A stretch of 64,000 bases of DNA from Streptomyces sp. WM6386. Its GTDB lineage: Bacteria > Actinomycetota > Actinomycetes > Streptomycetales > Streptomycetaceae. Every line of letters starts with the position of its first letter. Within the stretch, counting starts at the first letter, position 1. The notes under the pieces were generated by a model. The model saw only the letters and a program-made list of their open reading frames with translations. It was not told the DNA's origin and ran no database searches. The DNA lies in the NCBI RefSeq assembly GCF_000972385.1, contig NZ_JXTE01000001.1, positions 62,001 to 126,000 of the forward strand, read 5' to 3'. This document shows positions 10,120 through 18,646 of this stretch, one piece after another. The position numbers and the translations under genes are program-made.

Positions 10120-11189
10120 CCGAGCTCCATCTGTGGCTGCGCCACGAGGACCGTCCCACCGAACGGCGCACACCGGTCGTGCCGTCCGACGCGCGCAGGC
10201 TCGTCGAGAGCGGGGCGACCCTGACCGTCGAGGAGTCCCCGCAGCGGATCTTCCCGATCGAGGAGTACGAGGCTGTCGGCGCCCGGGTCGCGCCCACGGG
10301 CTCATGGGTGGCGGCGCCGCCGACGGCGGTCGTCCTCGGTCTGAAGGAACTCCCCGGCACACCGGCCGAGTTGACGCACCGGCACATCTTCTTCGGGCAC
10401 GCCTACAAGCAGCAGCCGGGCGCCGCGGACCTGCTCCGCCGGTTCGCCGCCGGGGGAGGGGCACTCCTGGACCTGGAGTACCTCGTCGACGACCACGGAC
10501 GCCGGCTCGCCGCCTTCGGCTACTGGGCGGGCTATCTGGGCGCGGCCCTGGCGGTGCTCCAGCACCGGGGCCGGCTCGTCGCACCGCTCACGCCCACCTC
10601 GAAGGAGGAGCTCGACGAGATCCTCCGGCCCGCTGCCGGGGACGAGGAGTTCACCGCACTTGTCATCGGCGCCCTGGGCCGCAGCGGCCGCGGCGCCCGC
10701 GTCGCCTTCCAGGCCGCCGGGCTCGACCCCACCTGCTGGGACCTGGCGGAGACCCGAGACCTGGACCGCGCGGCTCTGCTGGCGCACGACGTGATGGTGA
10801 ACTGCGTCCTCGCCACCACGCCGGTCCCGCCCTTCCTCCAGGAAGCCGACCTCGACGCCCTCACCCGCCGCCTGCGCACCCTCTCCGACGTCACCTGCGA
10901 CGTCGGCTCCCCCCTGAACGTCCTGCCGGTCTACGACCGCACCACCGACTGGGACGAGCCGGTACGCCGACTCCGCAAGGGGGAGCCCCCGCGCCCCCCT
11001 CTCGACCTCATCGCCATCGACAACCTGCCGTCGCTGTTGCCGAAGGATTCCAGCGAGGGCTTCTCGGGACAACTGCTGCCGCTGCTCCTGGACTTCGGGA
11101 CCGGCGGCCCGTGGGGGCGCTGTCTGGACCGGTTCCGTGCGACCTGCCGGCAACTGGGCATCGTAGAAGGGGAGTCGCGGAATGTCTGA
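10116..11189 (+). CDS. Saccharopine dehydrogenase, LYS1 (lysine-forming) type
   Basis: A 357-residue protein with the alanine-dehydrogenase/PNT-like N-terminal fold of lysine-forming saccharopine dehydrogenases: LRHEDRPTERRTPVVPSDARRL near the start, IFPIEEYEAVGA, LGLKELP and IFFGHAYKQQPG all match the fungal LYS1/plant LKR pattern. The second half keeps VIGALGRSGRGA and DVTCDVGSPLNVLP. ATG 10116 overlaps the oxidase stop and has GGAGG upstream. A frame extension to 10026 is antisense-like and has no signal. Streptomyces make lysine through diaminopimelate, so the enzyme should serve catabolism or a special metabolite. Confidence 0.85.
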   Translation: MTELHLWLRHEDRPTERRTPVVPSDARRLVESGATLTVEESPQRIFPIEEYEAVGARVAPTGSWVAAPPTAVVLGLKELPGTPAELTHRHIFFGHAYKQQPGAADLLRRFAAGGGALLDLEYLVDDHGRRLAAFGYWAGYLGAALAVLQHRGRLVAPLTPTSKEELDEILRPAAGDEEFTALVIGALGRSGRGARVAFQAAGLDPTCWDLAETRDLDRAALLAHDVMVNCVLATTPVPPFLQEADLDALTRRLRTLSDVTCDVGSPLNVLPVYDRTTDWDEPVRRLRKGEPPRPPLDLIAIDNLPSLLPKDSSEGFSGQLLPLLLDFGTGGPWGRCLDRFRATCRQLGIVEGESRNV

Positions 11190-12336
11190 GCTGGTTCCGG
11201 CGAGCGGCACCGTCCACTGGATCGGCACCGGACTGTCCACGGGCAGCGGTCTGGCCCGGGTGTGCTCGGCGGCCGAGCGGGTGCGGGTGTGGCACCGCAC
11301 CGAGGAGCGCGCGGCGAAGGCCCTGGACCGGCTGGGTCTCACCGGCCGCGCCGAGCCCCGCGCGTACACCCTTGTCGCGCTGACGGCCGAACTCGCGCCC
11401 GGGGACGTCGTCGTGTCGATGCTGCCCGCACCGGAGCATGCCGGGATCCTGGCCGCGTGCGTCGCGCGGAAGGCGCACTTCGCCTGTTCCAGCTATGTGT
11501 CGGACGCCGTGCTGGAACAGGTGCCCGCGGCCCTCGCGGCCGGGATCGTCGTCCTCACCGAGGCCGGGCTCGACCCGGGCATCGACCATCTCTTCGCGCA
11601 CAGCCTCGTCGCCCGCGCCCGGGACACGATCGGTGACGGTACGGCGGCCTCGTACCGCCTCACCTCCTACTGCGGCGGCATCCCCGCGGTGCCGAACGAC
11701 TTCCGGTACCGCTTCAGCTGGGCGCCCCTCGGAGTCCTGGGCGCCCTGCGCTCACCCGCCCGCTACATCGAGGACGGAGCCGAGACCACCGCCGCGCGGC
11801 CGTGGGAGGCGACCCGGCGCCATGTCGTCGACGGGGAGGGCTTCGAGGTCTATCCGAACCGCGACAGCGTGCCGTTCGTCGAGCAGTACGGGATGCCGCC
11901 CGCCTGGAAGGCACGGTCCTTCGTGCGGGGCACCCTGCGCCTTGAGGGGTGGCTGCGGGCCTGGGACGCCGTCTTCGAGGAGCTCAAGGCTGGTGACGAC
12001 GCCCGGATCGCCGCGCTGGCACGGGAGTTGGCGGCGGCCCACCCGACCACGGACACCGACCGGGACCGGGTCGTGCTCGCCGTGTCGCTGGATGTGCGGG
12101 GCCCGGCGGGGCAGGCGTGGTCGGGCAGCTATCTGCTGGACCTGGTGGGGGACGAGGAGGAGAGCGCGATGGCCCGCTGTGTCTCCCGCACCCTCGCCCT
12201 CGGCGTGCGGCACGTCCTGGACGGCTCGCTGCCGCCCGGCCTCGGCCGAGCCGCCGAGACGGCGGCCCGGTCGCAGGAGTGGCTGCGGGAACTCGCCCTG
12301 GAGGGCGTGGAGTTCACTCTGCGCGTCGACGCCTGA
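11182..12336 (+). CDS. Saccharopine dehydrogenase, LYS9 (glutamate-forming) type
   Basis: A 384-residue protein related to saccharopine reductase: an N-terminal Rossmann domain (HWIGTGLSTGSGLARVCS, then APGDVVVSMLPAPEHAGILAACVARKAHFACSSYVSD) followed by LTEAGLDPGIDHLFAH and YCGGIPAVPNDFRYRFSWAPLGVL, all landmarks of the LYS9 family. The glycine-rich loop is unusual (GTGLSTGSG instead of GAGxVG). It overlaps the LYS1-type gene by 8 nt, and GGGGAG precedes the ATG. Together the pair could interconvert lysine, saccharopine and aminoadipate semialdehyde. The stop abuts the convergent esterase stop with no gap. Confidence 0.85.
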   Translation: MSELVPASGTVHWIGTGLSTGSGLARVCSAAERVRVWHRTEERAAKALDRLGLTGRAEPRAYTLVALTAELAPGDVVVSMLPAPEHAGILAACVARKAHFACSSYVSDAVLEQVPAALAAGIVVLTEAGLDPGIDHLFAHSLVARARDTIGDGTAASYRLTSYCGGIPAVPNDFRYRFSWAPLGVLGALRSPARYIEDGAETTAARPWEATRRHVVDGEGFEVYPNRDSVPFVEQYGMPPAWKARSFVRGTLRLEGWLRAWDAVFEELKAGDDARIAALARELAAAHPTTDTDRDRVVLAVSLDVRGPAGQAWSGSYLLDLVGDEEESAMARCVSRTLALGVRHVLDGSLPPGLGRAAETAARSQEWLRELALEGVEFTLRVDA

Positions 12337-13563
12337 TCACTCGATCACGGCCTCGTGCACCAGGCGCCTGAGGTCCGGGTTGAGCTTCAGGGATTTCGGC
12401 CGTACCTGGGTGTAGAACTGCACGGTCAGATCGCGGCGGGGATCGACCCAGAAGGTCGTGGAAGCGGCTCCGCTCCAGCCGAACGTGCCCGAGGTCGTGG
12501 GTGCGAGCGTACGGGCGGGGTCGATCACCACGGAGACGCTGAGACCGAAGCCGACCCCGTCGTTGTTGGGCTCGTCGTGGGCCGGTTTGCTGCCGAAGGC
12601 GCGCAGGTCGGCGCCGCCGGGAAGGTGGTTCCTGGTCATCAGGTCCACCGTTTCGGGGGCGAGCAGGCGGGTGCCGTCGAGTTCGCCACGACGGCGCAGC
12701 ATTTCCATGAAGCGGTGCATGTCGTGCGCGGAGGCCGCCATGCCGCCGCTGCCGGAGAGGAACCGGGGCCGGCCGTGGAGCGGGAGCCCGGGGATCGGCT
12801 CGATGCCGCCGTCGTCCTTCTCGCCGTACAACTCGCTGAGCCGGCCCGCCTGTTCGGCCGTGACGCTCAGGCCGGCGTCGGTCATGCCGAGCGGTCCGAA
12901 GACCCGCTCGGCGAAGAAGGCGTCCAGCGGCTGCCCGGACACCACCTCGATGACCCGGCCGAGCACATTGGAGGAGACCGAGTAGTTCCACTGCGTGCCC
13001 GGCTCGAACTGGAGCGGCAGGCTCGCGTACACCTCGACCGTCTCGGCCAGGGTCGAACCCGGCACCACCGACGACTCCAGGTCGGCCTCTCGGTACAGGG
13101 CGTCGACCGGGTGGGAGTGGTAGAAGGCGAAGGTCAGGCCTGCCGTGTGGGTCATCAAGTGCCGTATCAGCAGGGGGTGTCCGGCGGGCCGGGTGACCAT
13201 GTCGGAGCCCGAGCCGCTGACATGCACCCGGGCGTCGGCGAAGGCCGGCAGATGCCGGGCGACCGGGTCGTCCAGCGACAGCTTCCCCTCCTCCACCAGG
13301 ATCAGCGCGGCCACCGCGGTGACGGGCTTGGTCATCGAGTAGATCCGCCACAGGGTGTCCGGTTCGACGGGGAGTCCGGCGGCGAGATCGCGGTGGCCGT
13401 GCGCCGTGAGGTGGGCGACGCGGCCGCCGCGGGCGACGGCCACGAGGAAGCCGGGCATGCGTCCCTCGTCGACGTAGTGGGCGAAGTGCTGGTCGAGGCG
13501 GTCCAGCGCCTTCGCGTCCAGTCCGGCCTCACCCGGGTCGACTTCCTGCCGCAGCTGTGCCAT
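12337..13563 (-). CDS. Serine beta-lactamase-like hydrolase (class C/esterase type)
   Basis: A 408-residue cytosolic-looking protein of the beta-lactamase/D-alanyl carboxypeptidase/EstB superfamily. The nucleophile motif S-x-x-K is SMTK (IYSMTKPVTAVAALIL), the second motif is Y-S-V-S (NYSVSSNV), and the third is FGWSGAAST near the C-terminus, in place of K-S/T-G. No signal peptide is visible, favouring an esterase or transpeptidase-like housekeeping role rather than secreted beta-lactamase. The ATG has GGAGG 6 nt upstream. A longer frame running to 14.8 kb is a shadow of the MFS gene. Its end is immediately adjacent to the convergent LYS9-like gene. Confidence 0.85.
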   Translation of the reverse strand: MAQLRQEVDPGEAGLDAKALDRLDQHFAHYVDEGRMPGFLVAVARGGRVAHLTAHGHRDLAAGLPVEPDTLWRIYSMTKPVTAVAALILVEEGKLSLDDPVARHLPAFADARVHVSGSGSDMVTRPAGHPLLIRHLMTHTAGLTFAFYHSHPVDALYREADLESSVVPGSTLAETVEVYASLPLQFEPGTQWNYSVSSNVLGRVIEVVSGQPLDAFFAERVFGPLGMTDAGLSVTAEQAGRLSELYGEKDDGGIEPIPGLPLHGRPRFLSGSGGMAASAHDMHRFMEMLRRRGELDGTRLLAPETVDLMTRNHLPGGADLRAFGSKPAHDEPNNDGVGFGLSVSVVIDPARTLAPTTSGTFGWSGAASTTFWVDPRRDLTVQFYTQVRPKSLKLNPDLRRLVHEAVIE

Positions 13564-13628
13564 CGCTCTCCTCCGCTCGCGTTCGTCGAGGTGCGATCCG
13601 GCATACCCCGCCGCGACGACCTCAGACC

Positions 13629-14921
13629 TCATCGTCGCGCAGGAATCTCCGAGCGGTTGCCCGGTCGACCTCGATCGGTGATCGTGGCACGGAAACCCGC
13701 CGCCGGCACCGCGCCCGCCAGCGCGACAGCGGCGAACGTGACGAGTGACACCTCCGTGGCGGCGAGAGCCACCCCGAGCGTCGGCCCGACGTTCATCGCG
13801 GTCTGCTGCAGCCCGCCCGCCACCCCGGCCGACCCGACCGGACTCTCCCGTACGACGACATGGGTGGCCGCCACCATGACGGTCCCGAACCCCGCCCCCA
13901 GCAGCGCGAATCCGGCGCCCAGCGCGAGCGCGCCCGACGCGTGGGAGAGCACCAGGATCCCGACGGCGAGGACCGCCATCGCGGTCGCCGCCGTGCGGCG
14001 GGCGCCCGCCCGGCGCAGGAGCACGGGGCACATCGCGGCGGCGGCCACCATCAGGACCGCCAACGGGAGGCAGCGCAGGGCACTTTGGAAGGGGTCCAGG
14101 CCGAGCGTGTACTGCAGGACGTACGTGCTCACGAACAACGTGCCCGACAGGGCGGCCGACGCGGCGACCAGGACGCCGAGCGGTGCGCCGGGGACGGTAC
14201 GCGGTATCAGCGGGCTCGCGGTGCGGCGCTCGTGGCGTACGAAGGCGGCGCCGGTCACCGCGGTCACCGCCAGGCCGAGCCAGTGCGGGGACACCAGCGT
14301 ATGGACCAGGAATCCCAGCGTCACCGCGAGCAGGGCGGCACCGGGCAGGTCCAGCCGGACCTCGGTGGCCCGTTCCGGCTCCCGCACCGCCAGGGCGAGC
14401 ACACCGAACACCAGCGCGGGCACGACGTTGACGAAGAACACCGCCCGCCACCCGGACCCGGCCACCAGTACTCCGCCGACCAACGGGCCGGCCGCGGCGG
14501 CCACCCCGATCGCCGCGGTACGCACGGCGATGGGCCCTTGGAGCCGGTCCGGCGGGTAGGCGACGCGCAGCATGCCGAGGGTCGCGGGTTGCAGCAGCGC
14601 CCCGAACACGCCTTGGACGACCCGCAGTCCGATCACCCAGCCGACACCGGGCGCCAGTGCGATGCCCGCCGACGCCAGCCCGAAGCCGAGCATGCCGATC
14701 CCGAAGAGCCGCCGGTGCCCGTACCGGTCGCCGAGCCGCCCCGCGAACACCAGCAGACTCGCCACCGCGATGAGATAGCCGGTGCTGGTCCACTGGACCT
14801 GGGCGAAGGAGGCGTCCAGGTCCCTTTGCAGGGTGGGCTGGGCGATGGTGAGGACCGTGCCGTCGAGGGCGACGATCACGGCTCCGGTGACGCTGCCCGC
14901 GAGGACGAGACGAGGGTTCAC
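13629..14921 (-). CDS. DHA2-type MFS efflux transporter
   Basis: A 430-residue polytopic transporter. The first helix reads VTGAVIVALDGTVLTIAQPTLQRDL, the hallmark 'ALDxTVVNVALP' type sequence of DHA2 drug exporters, and GRLGDRYGHRRLFGIG is motif A. GWRAVFFVN at the end of helix 6 is another DHA2 mark. The length is shorter than 14-helix members, and the C-terminus is clipped. The GTG start overlaps the TetR stop (GTGA) with GGAGGG upstream, so it is the second gene of a regulator-pump operon and is probably autoregulated by that TetR protein. The substrate is unknown. Confidence 0.85.
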   Translation of the reverse strand: MNPRLVLAGSVTGAVIVALDGTVLTIAQPTLQRDLDASFAQVQWTSTGYLIAVASLLVFAGRLGDRYGHRRLFGIGMLGFGLASAGIALAPGVGWVIGLRVVQGVFGALLQPATLGMLRVAYPPDRLQGPIAVRTAAIGVAAAAGPLVGGVLVAGSGWRAVFFVNVVPALVFGVLALAVREPERATEVRLDLPGAALLAVTLGFLVHTLVSPHWLGLAVTAVTGAAFVRHERRTASPLIPRTVPGAPLGVLVAASAALSGTLFVSTYVLQYTLGLDPFQSALRCLPLAVLMVAAAAMCPVLLRRAGARRTAATAMAVLAVGILVLSHASGALALGAGFALLGAGFGTVMVAATHVVVRESPVGSAGVAGGLQQTAMNVGPTLGVALAATEVSLVTFAAVALAGAVPAAGFRATITDRGRPGNRSEIPARR

Positions 14922-15499
14922 CCGCCCTCCCGGCCGAGGTGCGCGTCGAGGGCGTTGCGCAGAAGTGGTGCCAAGTCGTCCGCGCCGGTGGCCAGTTGGA
15001 GGCTGCCCCAGCCCCACAGCTGGGCGATGCCGTGCAGGTTCGCCCACAACGCCCCGGCGACGAGGCGGGCGTCCGCGTCCGGGCGGGCCAGGGCGACCAG
15101 CTCCACCAGGCGACCGAAGAGCGGCAGGCTGGTGTCCCTGAGACCCAGATGGCCGCTCTCCAGCAGGTCGTGACGGAACATCAGCTCGTACATGCCGCGG
15201 TTGTCCAGCGCGAACCGCAGATAGACCCGCCCCAGCTCCGTCAGCCGGCCGCGCGGGCTCGCGGTGCCGTCGTCGGCCTGCTCCGCCCGCTCCGCCAGCT
15301 CGCCGAAGCCGCGGCGTGCGATGGCCGACAGCAGTTCCAGATGGGTCGGGAAGTAGCGGCGCGGCGCCCCGTGCGAGACACCCGCCCGGCGGGCGATCTC
15401 CCGCAGGGTCAGCGCCTGCACGCCCTCGCGGGCCACCAGCTCCACCCCGGCGTCGACCAGCCGGGCCCGCAGCCCGCTCTCCGGTTCATGCATAGACAC
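14918..15499 (-). CDS. TetR-family repressor of the adjacent MFS pump
   Basis: About 190 residues. The N-terminal helix-turn-helix reads ALTLREIARRAGVSHGAPRRYF, the TetR DNA-binding pattern, and a C-terminal ligand domain of the TetR_C_33 type follows (WANLHGIAQLWGWG). Two starts are possible, GTG 15499 and ATG 15493. Neither has a ribosome binding site, and operator 1 overlaps them, so the mRNA may be leaderless or nearly so. Two palindromic operators lie between this gene and the divergent flavoprotein gene, consistent with autoregulation. The pump gene overlaps its 3' end. Confidence 0.85.
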   Translation of the reverse strand: MSMHEPESGLRARLVDAGVELVAREGVQALTLREIARRAGVSHGAPRRYFPTHLELLSAIARRGFGELAERAEQADDGTASPRGRLTELGRVYLRFALDNRGMYELMFRHDLLESGHLGLRDTSLPLFGRLVELVALARPDADARLVAGALWANLHGIAQLWGWGSLQLATGADDLAPLLRNALDAHLGREGG

Positions 15500-15530
15500 T
15501 GTCTACCAGTCACTCGTAGACAGTGTCTAC
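15493..15530. promoter_or_regulatory. Twin TetR operators between divergent genes
   Basis: Two near-identical palindromes occur: TAGACACTGTCTA at 15493-15505 and GTAGACAGTGTCTAC at 15516-15530, 24 bp apart centre to centre. Both read as TAGACA-N-TGTCTA type dyads. They overlap the TetR start region and lie about 50 bp upstream of the divergent PPOX gene, so the repressor could control both directions. Confidence 0.75.
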
Positions 15531-15580
15531 CCGCTTCCCTTCCGGGAATGCGCGCACCCCGAGTGCCGGTTGACCCAGGC

Positions 15581-16030
15581 ATGACTCAGGACGCGACGCA
15601 GAACGCACTGCTCGGGCTGCTCTCCGAGGGCCACGGCGGGGTGCTGGTCACCCTCAAGCGCGACGGCCGGCCCCAGCTCTCGAACGTCAGCCACGCCTAC
15701 TACCCCGACGAGCGGATCATCCGGATCTCGATCACGGACGACCGGGCCAAGACCCGCAATCTGCGCCGCGATCCGAGGGCGTCCTACCACGTGACCGCCG
15801 CGGACCGGTGGGCGTACACGGTCGCCGAGGGGACGGCCGAGCTCGCACCGGTGGCGCGGGACCCGTACGACGAGACGGTCGAGGAGCTCGTCCGGCTGTA
15901 CCGCGACGTCGTGGGCGAGCACCCCGACTGGGACGACTTCCGGACCGCGATGGTCCGCGACCGGCGGCTGGTGCTGCGGCTGAAGGTGGAGCGGGCGTAC
16001 GGGATCCCGGCAGGGGCGAATCAGGGCTAG
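15581..16030 (+). CDS. PPOX-class, probably F420-dependent, oxidoreductase
   Basis: A 149-residue split-barrel flavin/F420-binding protein. VLVTLKRDGRPQLSNVSHAYYPDERIIRISITDDRAKTRNL matches, in sections, the Rv1155/PPOX F420-type family used by actinobacteria for reductions with deazaflavin cofactor. ATG 15581 is preferred. A GTG six codons upstream is possible, and the ribosome binding site is weak. It is divergent from the TetR/MFS pair and shares its twin operators, so it may help detoxify the compound the pump exports. Its TAG stop lies inside the first bases of the inverted-repeat element that follows. Confidence 0.8.
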   Translation: MTQDATQNALLGLLSEGHGGVLVTLKRDGRPQLSNVSHAYYPDERIIRISITDDRAKTRNLRRDPRASYHVTAADRWAYTVAEGTAELAPVARDPYDETVEELVRLYRDVVGEHPDWDDFRTAMVRDRRLVLRLKVERAYGIPAGANQG

Positions 16031-16225
16031 GGCCCTTCTGACGGATCAGCGTGGGCCGAGGAGCGGCGTCCGGTGCGTGCGATCGCCGTGCGGGTGGAGG
16101 GTCATGTGGCGGAGCCACCTGGCCCTTCGCCCCGTGCGTCTGGGGGTCCCCCCACGCCCTTCAGGCAGTGGGGGAGTGCGTGCCGGGCGTCGCGACGCCA
16201 CGATGATCCGTCAGAAGGGCCCTAG
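16027..16225. repeat. 199-bp element with 22-bp perfect terminal inverted repeats
   Basis: The left end starts CTAGGGCCCTTCTGACGGAT (16027 on) and the right end (16204-16225) is its exact reverse complement over 22 bp. Inside are GTGGC-GGA-GCCAC and GGGGGTCCCCCC hairpins and TCCGGTGCGTGCGATCGC (about 16070-16087), which is also found in the palindromic element near 57.2 kb. There is no coding capacity. It is MITE-like or a large terminator-type palindrome. The left end supplies the stop codon of the upstream gene. Confidence 0.75.
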
Positions 16226-16471
16226 GTGCGGACAGGGCGAGCGCGGTGATCCCGTTCGGCGTGGCCACGTACGCGCGCAGTCCCTGCTCGGCGGCGCTGA
16301 TCACGGGGCTGTACTCGGCCCCTCGGCGTACTCCGCCCGCACCGCCTTCACCGCCACCCGCGCACCGGTGCCAGGCCCTTTCGGGGAGGTGACGGGACGT
16401 CATACTGCTTCCGCCTCGCTAGGGTTGATCCACCGCGAGCGACGCGGAGAGTCGGACGGGGAGCGATCGGC
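16226..16471. other. Non-coding stretch upstream of the STAND gene
   Basis: No convincing gene is seen in these 246 bases. A short minus-strand frame (16161-16403) runs into the inverted-repeat element and lacks a start signal. The last 60 bases should hold the STAND gene promoter (GCCTCGCTAGGGTTG resembles a -10 TAGGGT). Confidence 0.5.
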
Positions 16472-18646
16472 ATGATGGACCTGATCTCGGTGGGTGCGAT
16501 CAGCGCCGTGCTCACCACGGTCTGGCAAGGGATGGGCAGCGAAGCCGGCAAGTCGCTCTGGGTGTCGGCGGGCGGACTGGTCCGCCGGATCGCTGGGCGC
16601 GAGGTGGCGGCACCCGCCACCCCCGCTCAACTGGACGGCGTGGCCCGGCTGGTGCATGAACGCGTGCGCGAGGACCCCCGACTCGCCGACTCCTGGTTGC
16701 TGTTCGCCAGGACCGTGCCCGCCGCCGGGGCGTCCGCGGTGCTCCGTCGCCCCAGCCTGCCCAACGCCCCGCGCTACTTCACCGACCGCGAGGAGGCGCT
16801 GCGGCTCCTGGACAAGGAGGCGTCCCGTCCCCACGACGGCCGCCCCCGGCTCGCGCTTCTGCACGGACGCGAAGGCATCGGCACCAGCACACTCGCCCTC
16901 CACTGGGGCTGGCGGCAGATCTCCCGCTTCCCCGACGGTCAGCCGTACGTCGATCTGCGCAGTCTCGGACCCGAGGCGGCCGTCGGTCAGATGCTGCGCC
17001 AACTCGGCCTGCGGGACGAGGAGATACCCCTGGCCGCCCGGGACCGCGCCGAACTCCTGAGGCAGTGTCTGGCCGACCGGCGGATGCTCCTCGTCCTCGA
17101 CCACGCCCGGTCCCTGGCGCAGATCGACCCCCTGCTCACCTCGGCGCCCGGGGTGTTCACGATCGTCGTCGCCCGACAGCCACTCGCCGGCCTCGGTGCC
17201 CTGACCATCCCGGTCGGACCGCTGGCGAACCGCGACGCCCGACAGATGCTGGAGCGGCTCGTCGGCACCTCCGCGGTCACCGCCGCCCGGAGCACCCTGC
17301 CGACCCTGCTCGATCGCTGTGCCGGCTCGCCCTACGCCCTGCGCGCCGCCGCACTCCGGCTGGCGACCCCGCCCGCACGCCCGCAGGTGGCTCCCGCCGT
17401 GCCCGAGAGCGACCCGGTCCGCGCCGCCGCCGAGGATTCCTACCGCCTGCTCACCCCCGGGGCGGCCCGCCTCTACCGCCTGGCCGGACTGCGGGACTGG
17501 CCCGCCCTCGACAGCGCCGCGGCGGCCCGGGCCGCGGACGTCCCGTCCACCGAGGCCACCCGGCTCCTCGACGAACTTGTCGCGGCGCTCCTCGTCGAGC
17601 GCCAGGACACCGGCCGCCACCGCTACCGCCCCGCCGTGCGCGCCCACGCCGAAGGCATGGCGTCGACGGTCGACGGTATACCGCAGTGCTCGGCGGCCGT
17701 GGCCCGCGTCGTCGAGGGCTACCGCGCCCTGGCCCTCGGGGCGGCCCGCGCGGCGCTGCCGCAGAGCTGGCGGGTCCCGCGGGCGACACCGGGCCCGCCG
17801 GATCCCGGTGCGGGCGTCGCCGCCCCGCCCGCGCAGGGCGATCCTGGTGCGGGCGTCGCCGCCCCCGGACCGTACGCCGGTCCCGGGGCCGCCGTCGCCG
17901 CCCTTGCCGCCGAGGCGCCGAGCCTGGTCGAGGCGGTGCTCACGGCCGAGGAGTACCGCGACTGGGACTCCGCCGTCCTGATCGGCCAGGCCCTGTGGCC
18001 GCTCCAGCTGAAGGCCGGCCAGTTCGACGTCCTGCTGCCCGCACTGCGTGCCGCGGCACGTGTCGCCGACGAACGGTTCCCCGGCACCCGCACCGCAGGC
18101 GCCCTGCACTTCCAACTCGCCCACTGCCTGATGGAGTCGGCCCGCTGGGACGAGGCCGAGACCGAGGCGCTCGCCGCCGTCCGCGACGAGCGGGCGGCCG
18201 GACACGCACGGGGCCACGCCTCGGCGGTCGAGCTGCTGGGCCTGCTGCGGCTGCGCCAGTGGCGGCCCGAGGAGGCGTACGCGTGCTTCGAGGAGTCGAT
18301 CGTCGTCTACGGCACCATCGGCCCCGGGGAGCTGGGCTTCGCCGACCTCCCGCGCGCCCGGGCGCTGCTCGACCGGCACCGGGGCCACGCCCTGGGGCAG
18401 CAGGGCCGACGCCAGGACGCGACGGAGCTTCTCGAGCGCGCCCTGCGGTTCTTCCGGGACAGCGGCGAGGCCTACAACACGGCCCGCACGCTCACCGACC
18501 TCGCCTCACTGCATGTCGACGCCGGCGCGGTCGGCACCGCGCTGCCGCTGATCGACGAGGCGCTCGCGGCCCTCGCCGACGAGAAGGCCGAGCACCATGT
18601 GCGGCGGCTGCGGGTGCTGCGGGAGCGGTGCGTCAGGCCGGAGTGA
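16472..18646 (+). CDS. STAND-type NB-ARC/TPR protein with degenerate P-loop
   Basis: A 724-residue protein. Residues 1-95 form a helical N-terminal domain, and about 100-330 look like an NB-ARC NTPase. The P-loop is LLHGREGIGTSTLAL, where Thr138 replaces the Walker A lysine. MLLVLDHAR is Walker B with one acid, and VVARQPL resembles sensor I. A winged-helix-like segment follows (LDELVAALLVERQ), then a low-complexity linker with repeated DPGAGVAAP, and about five TPR-like repeats to the end. AfsR-like proteins share this order but add a SARP domain, which is missing here. The role is unknown. It could be a signalling scaffold or defence sensor. It overlaps the convergent gene by 14 bp. Confidence 0.75.
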   Translation: MMDLISVGAISAVLTTVWQGMGSEAGKSLWVSAGGLVRRIAGREVAAPATPAQLDGVARLVHERVREDPRLADSWLLFARTVPAAGASAVLRRPSLPNAPRYFTDREEALRLLDKEASRPHDGRPRLALLHGREGIGTSTLALHWGWRQISRFPDGQPYVDLRSLGPEAAVGQMLRQLGLRDEEIPLAARDRAELLRQCLADRRMLLVLDHARSLAQIDPLLTSAPGVFTIVVARQPLAGLGALTIPVGPLANRDARQMLERLVGTSAVTAARSTLPTLLDRCAGSPYALRAAALRLATPPARPQVAPAVPESDPVRAAAEDSYRLLTPGAARLYRLAGLRDWPALDSAAAARAADVPSTEATRLLDELVAALLVERQDTGRHRYRPAVRAHAEGMASTVDGIPQCSAAVARVVEGYRALALGAARAALPQSWRVPRATPGPPDPGAGVAAPPAQGDPGAGVAAPGPYAGPGAAVAALAAEAPSLVEAVLTAEEYRDWDSAVLIGQALWPLQLKAGQFDVLLPALRAAARVADERFPGTRTAGALHFQLAHCLMESARWDEAETEALAAVRDERAAGHARGHASAVELLGLLRLRQWRPEEAYACFEESIVVYGTIGPGELGFADLPRARALLDRHRGHALGQQGRRQDATELLERALRFFRDSGEAYNTARTLTDLASLHVDAGAVGTALPLIDEALAALADEKAEHHVRRLRVLRERCVRPE
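17801..17865 (+). repeat. In-frame 26-bp direct repeat within the STAND gene
   Basis: GATCCCGGTGCGGGCGTCGC and the six bases after it (17801-17826) recur at 17840-17865 with one mismatch, 39 nt (13 codons) apart. They encode the repeated DPGAGVAAP linker, and a decayed third copy (AGPGAAVAA) follows. Confidence 0.7.

Noticed and set aside
12355..14559. 734-codon plus-strand frame over esterase and MFS genes
   Set aside because: Antisense shadow. The minus-strand genes have clear motifs and ribosome binding sites.
16161..16403. 80-codon minus-strand frame next to the inverted-repeat element
   Set aside because: It runs into the element, has no start signal, and its tail is made of element sequence. 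Treated as non-coding.
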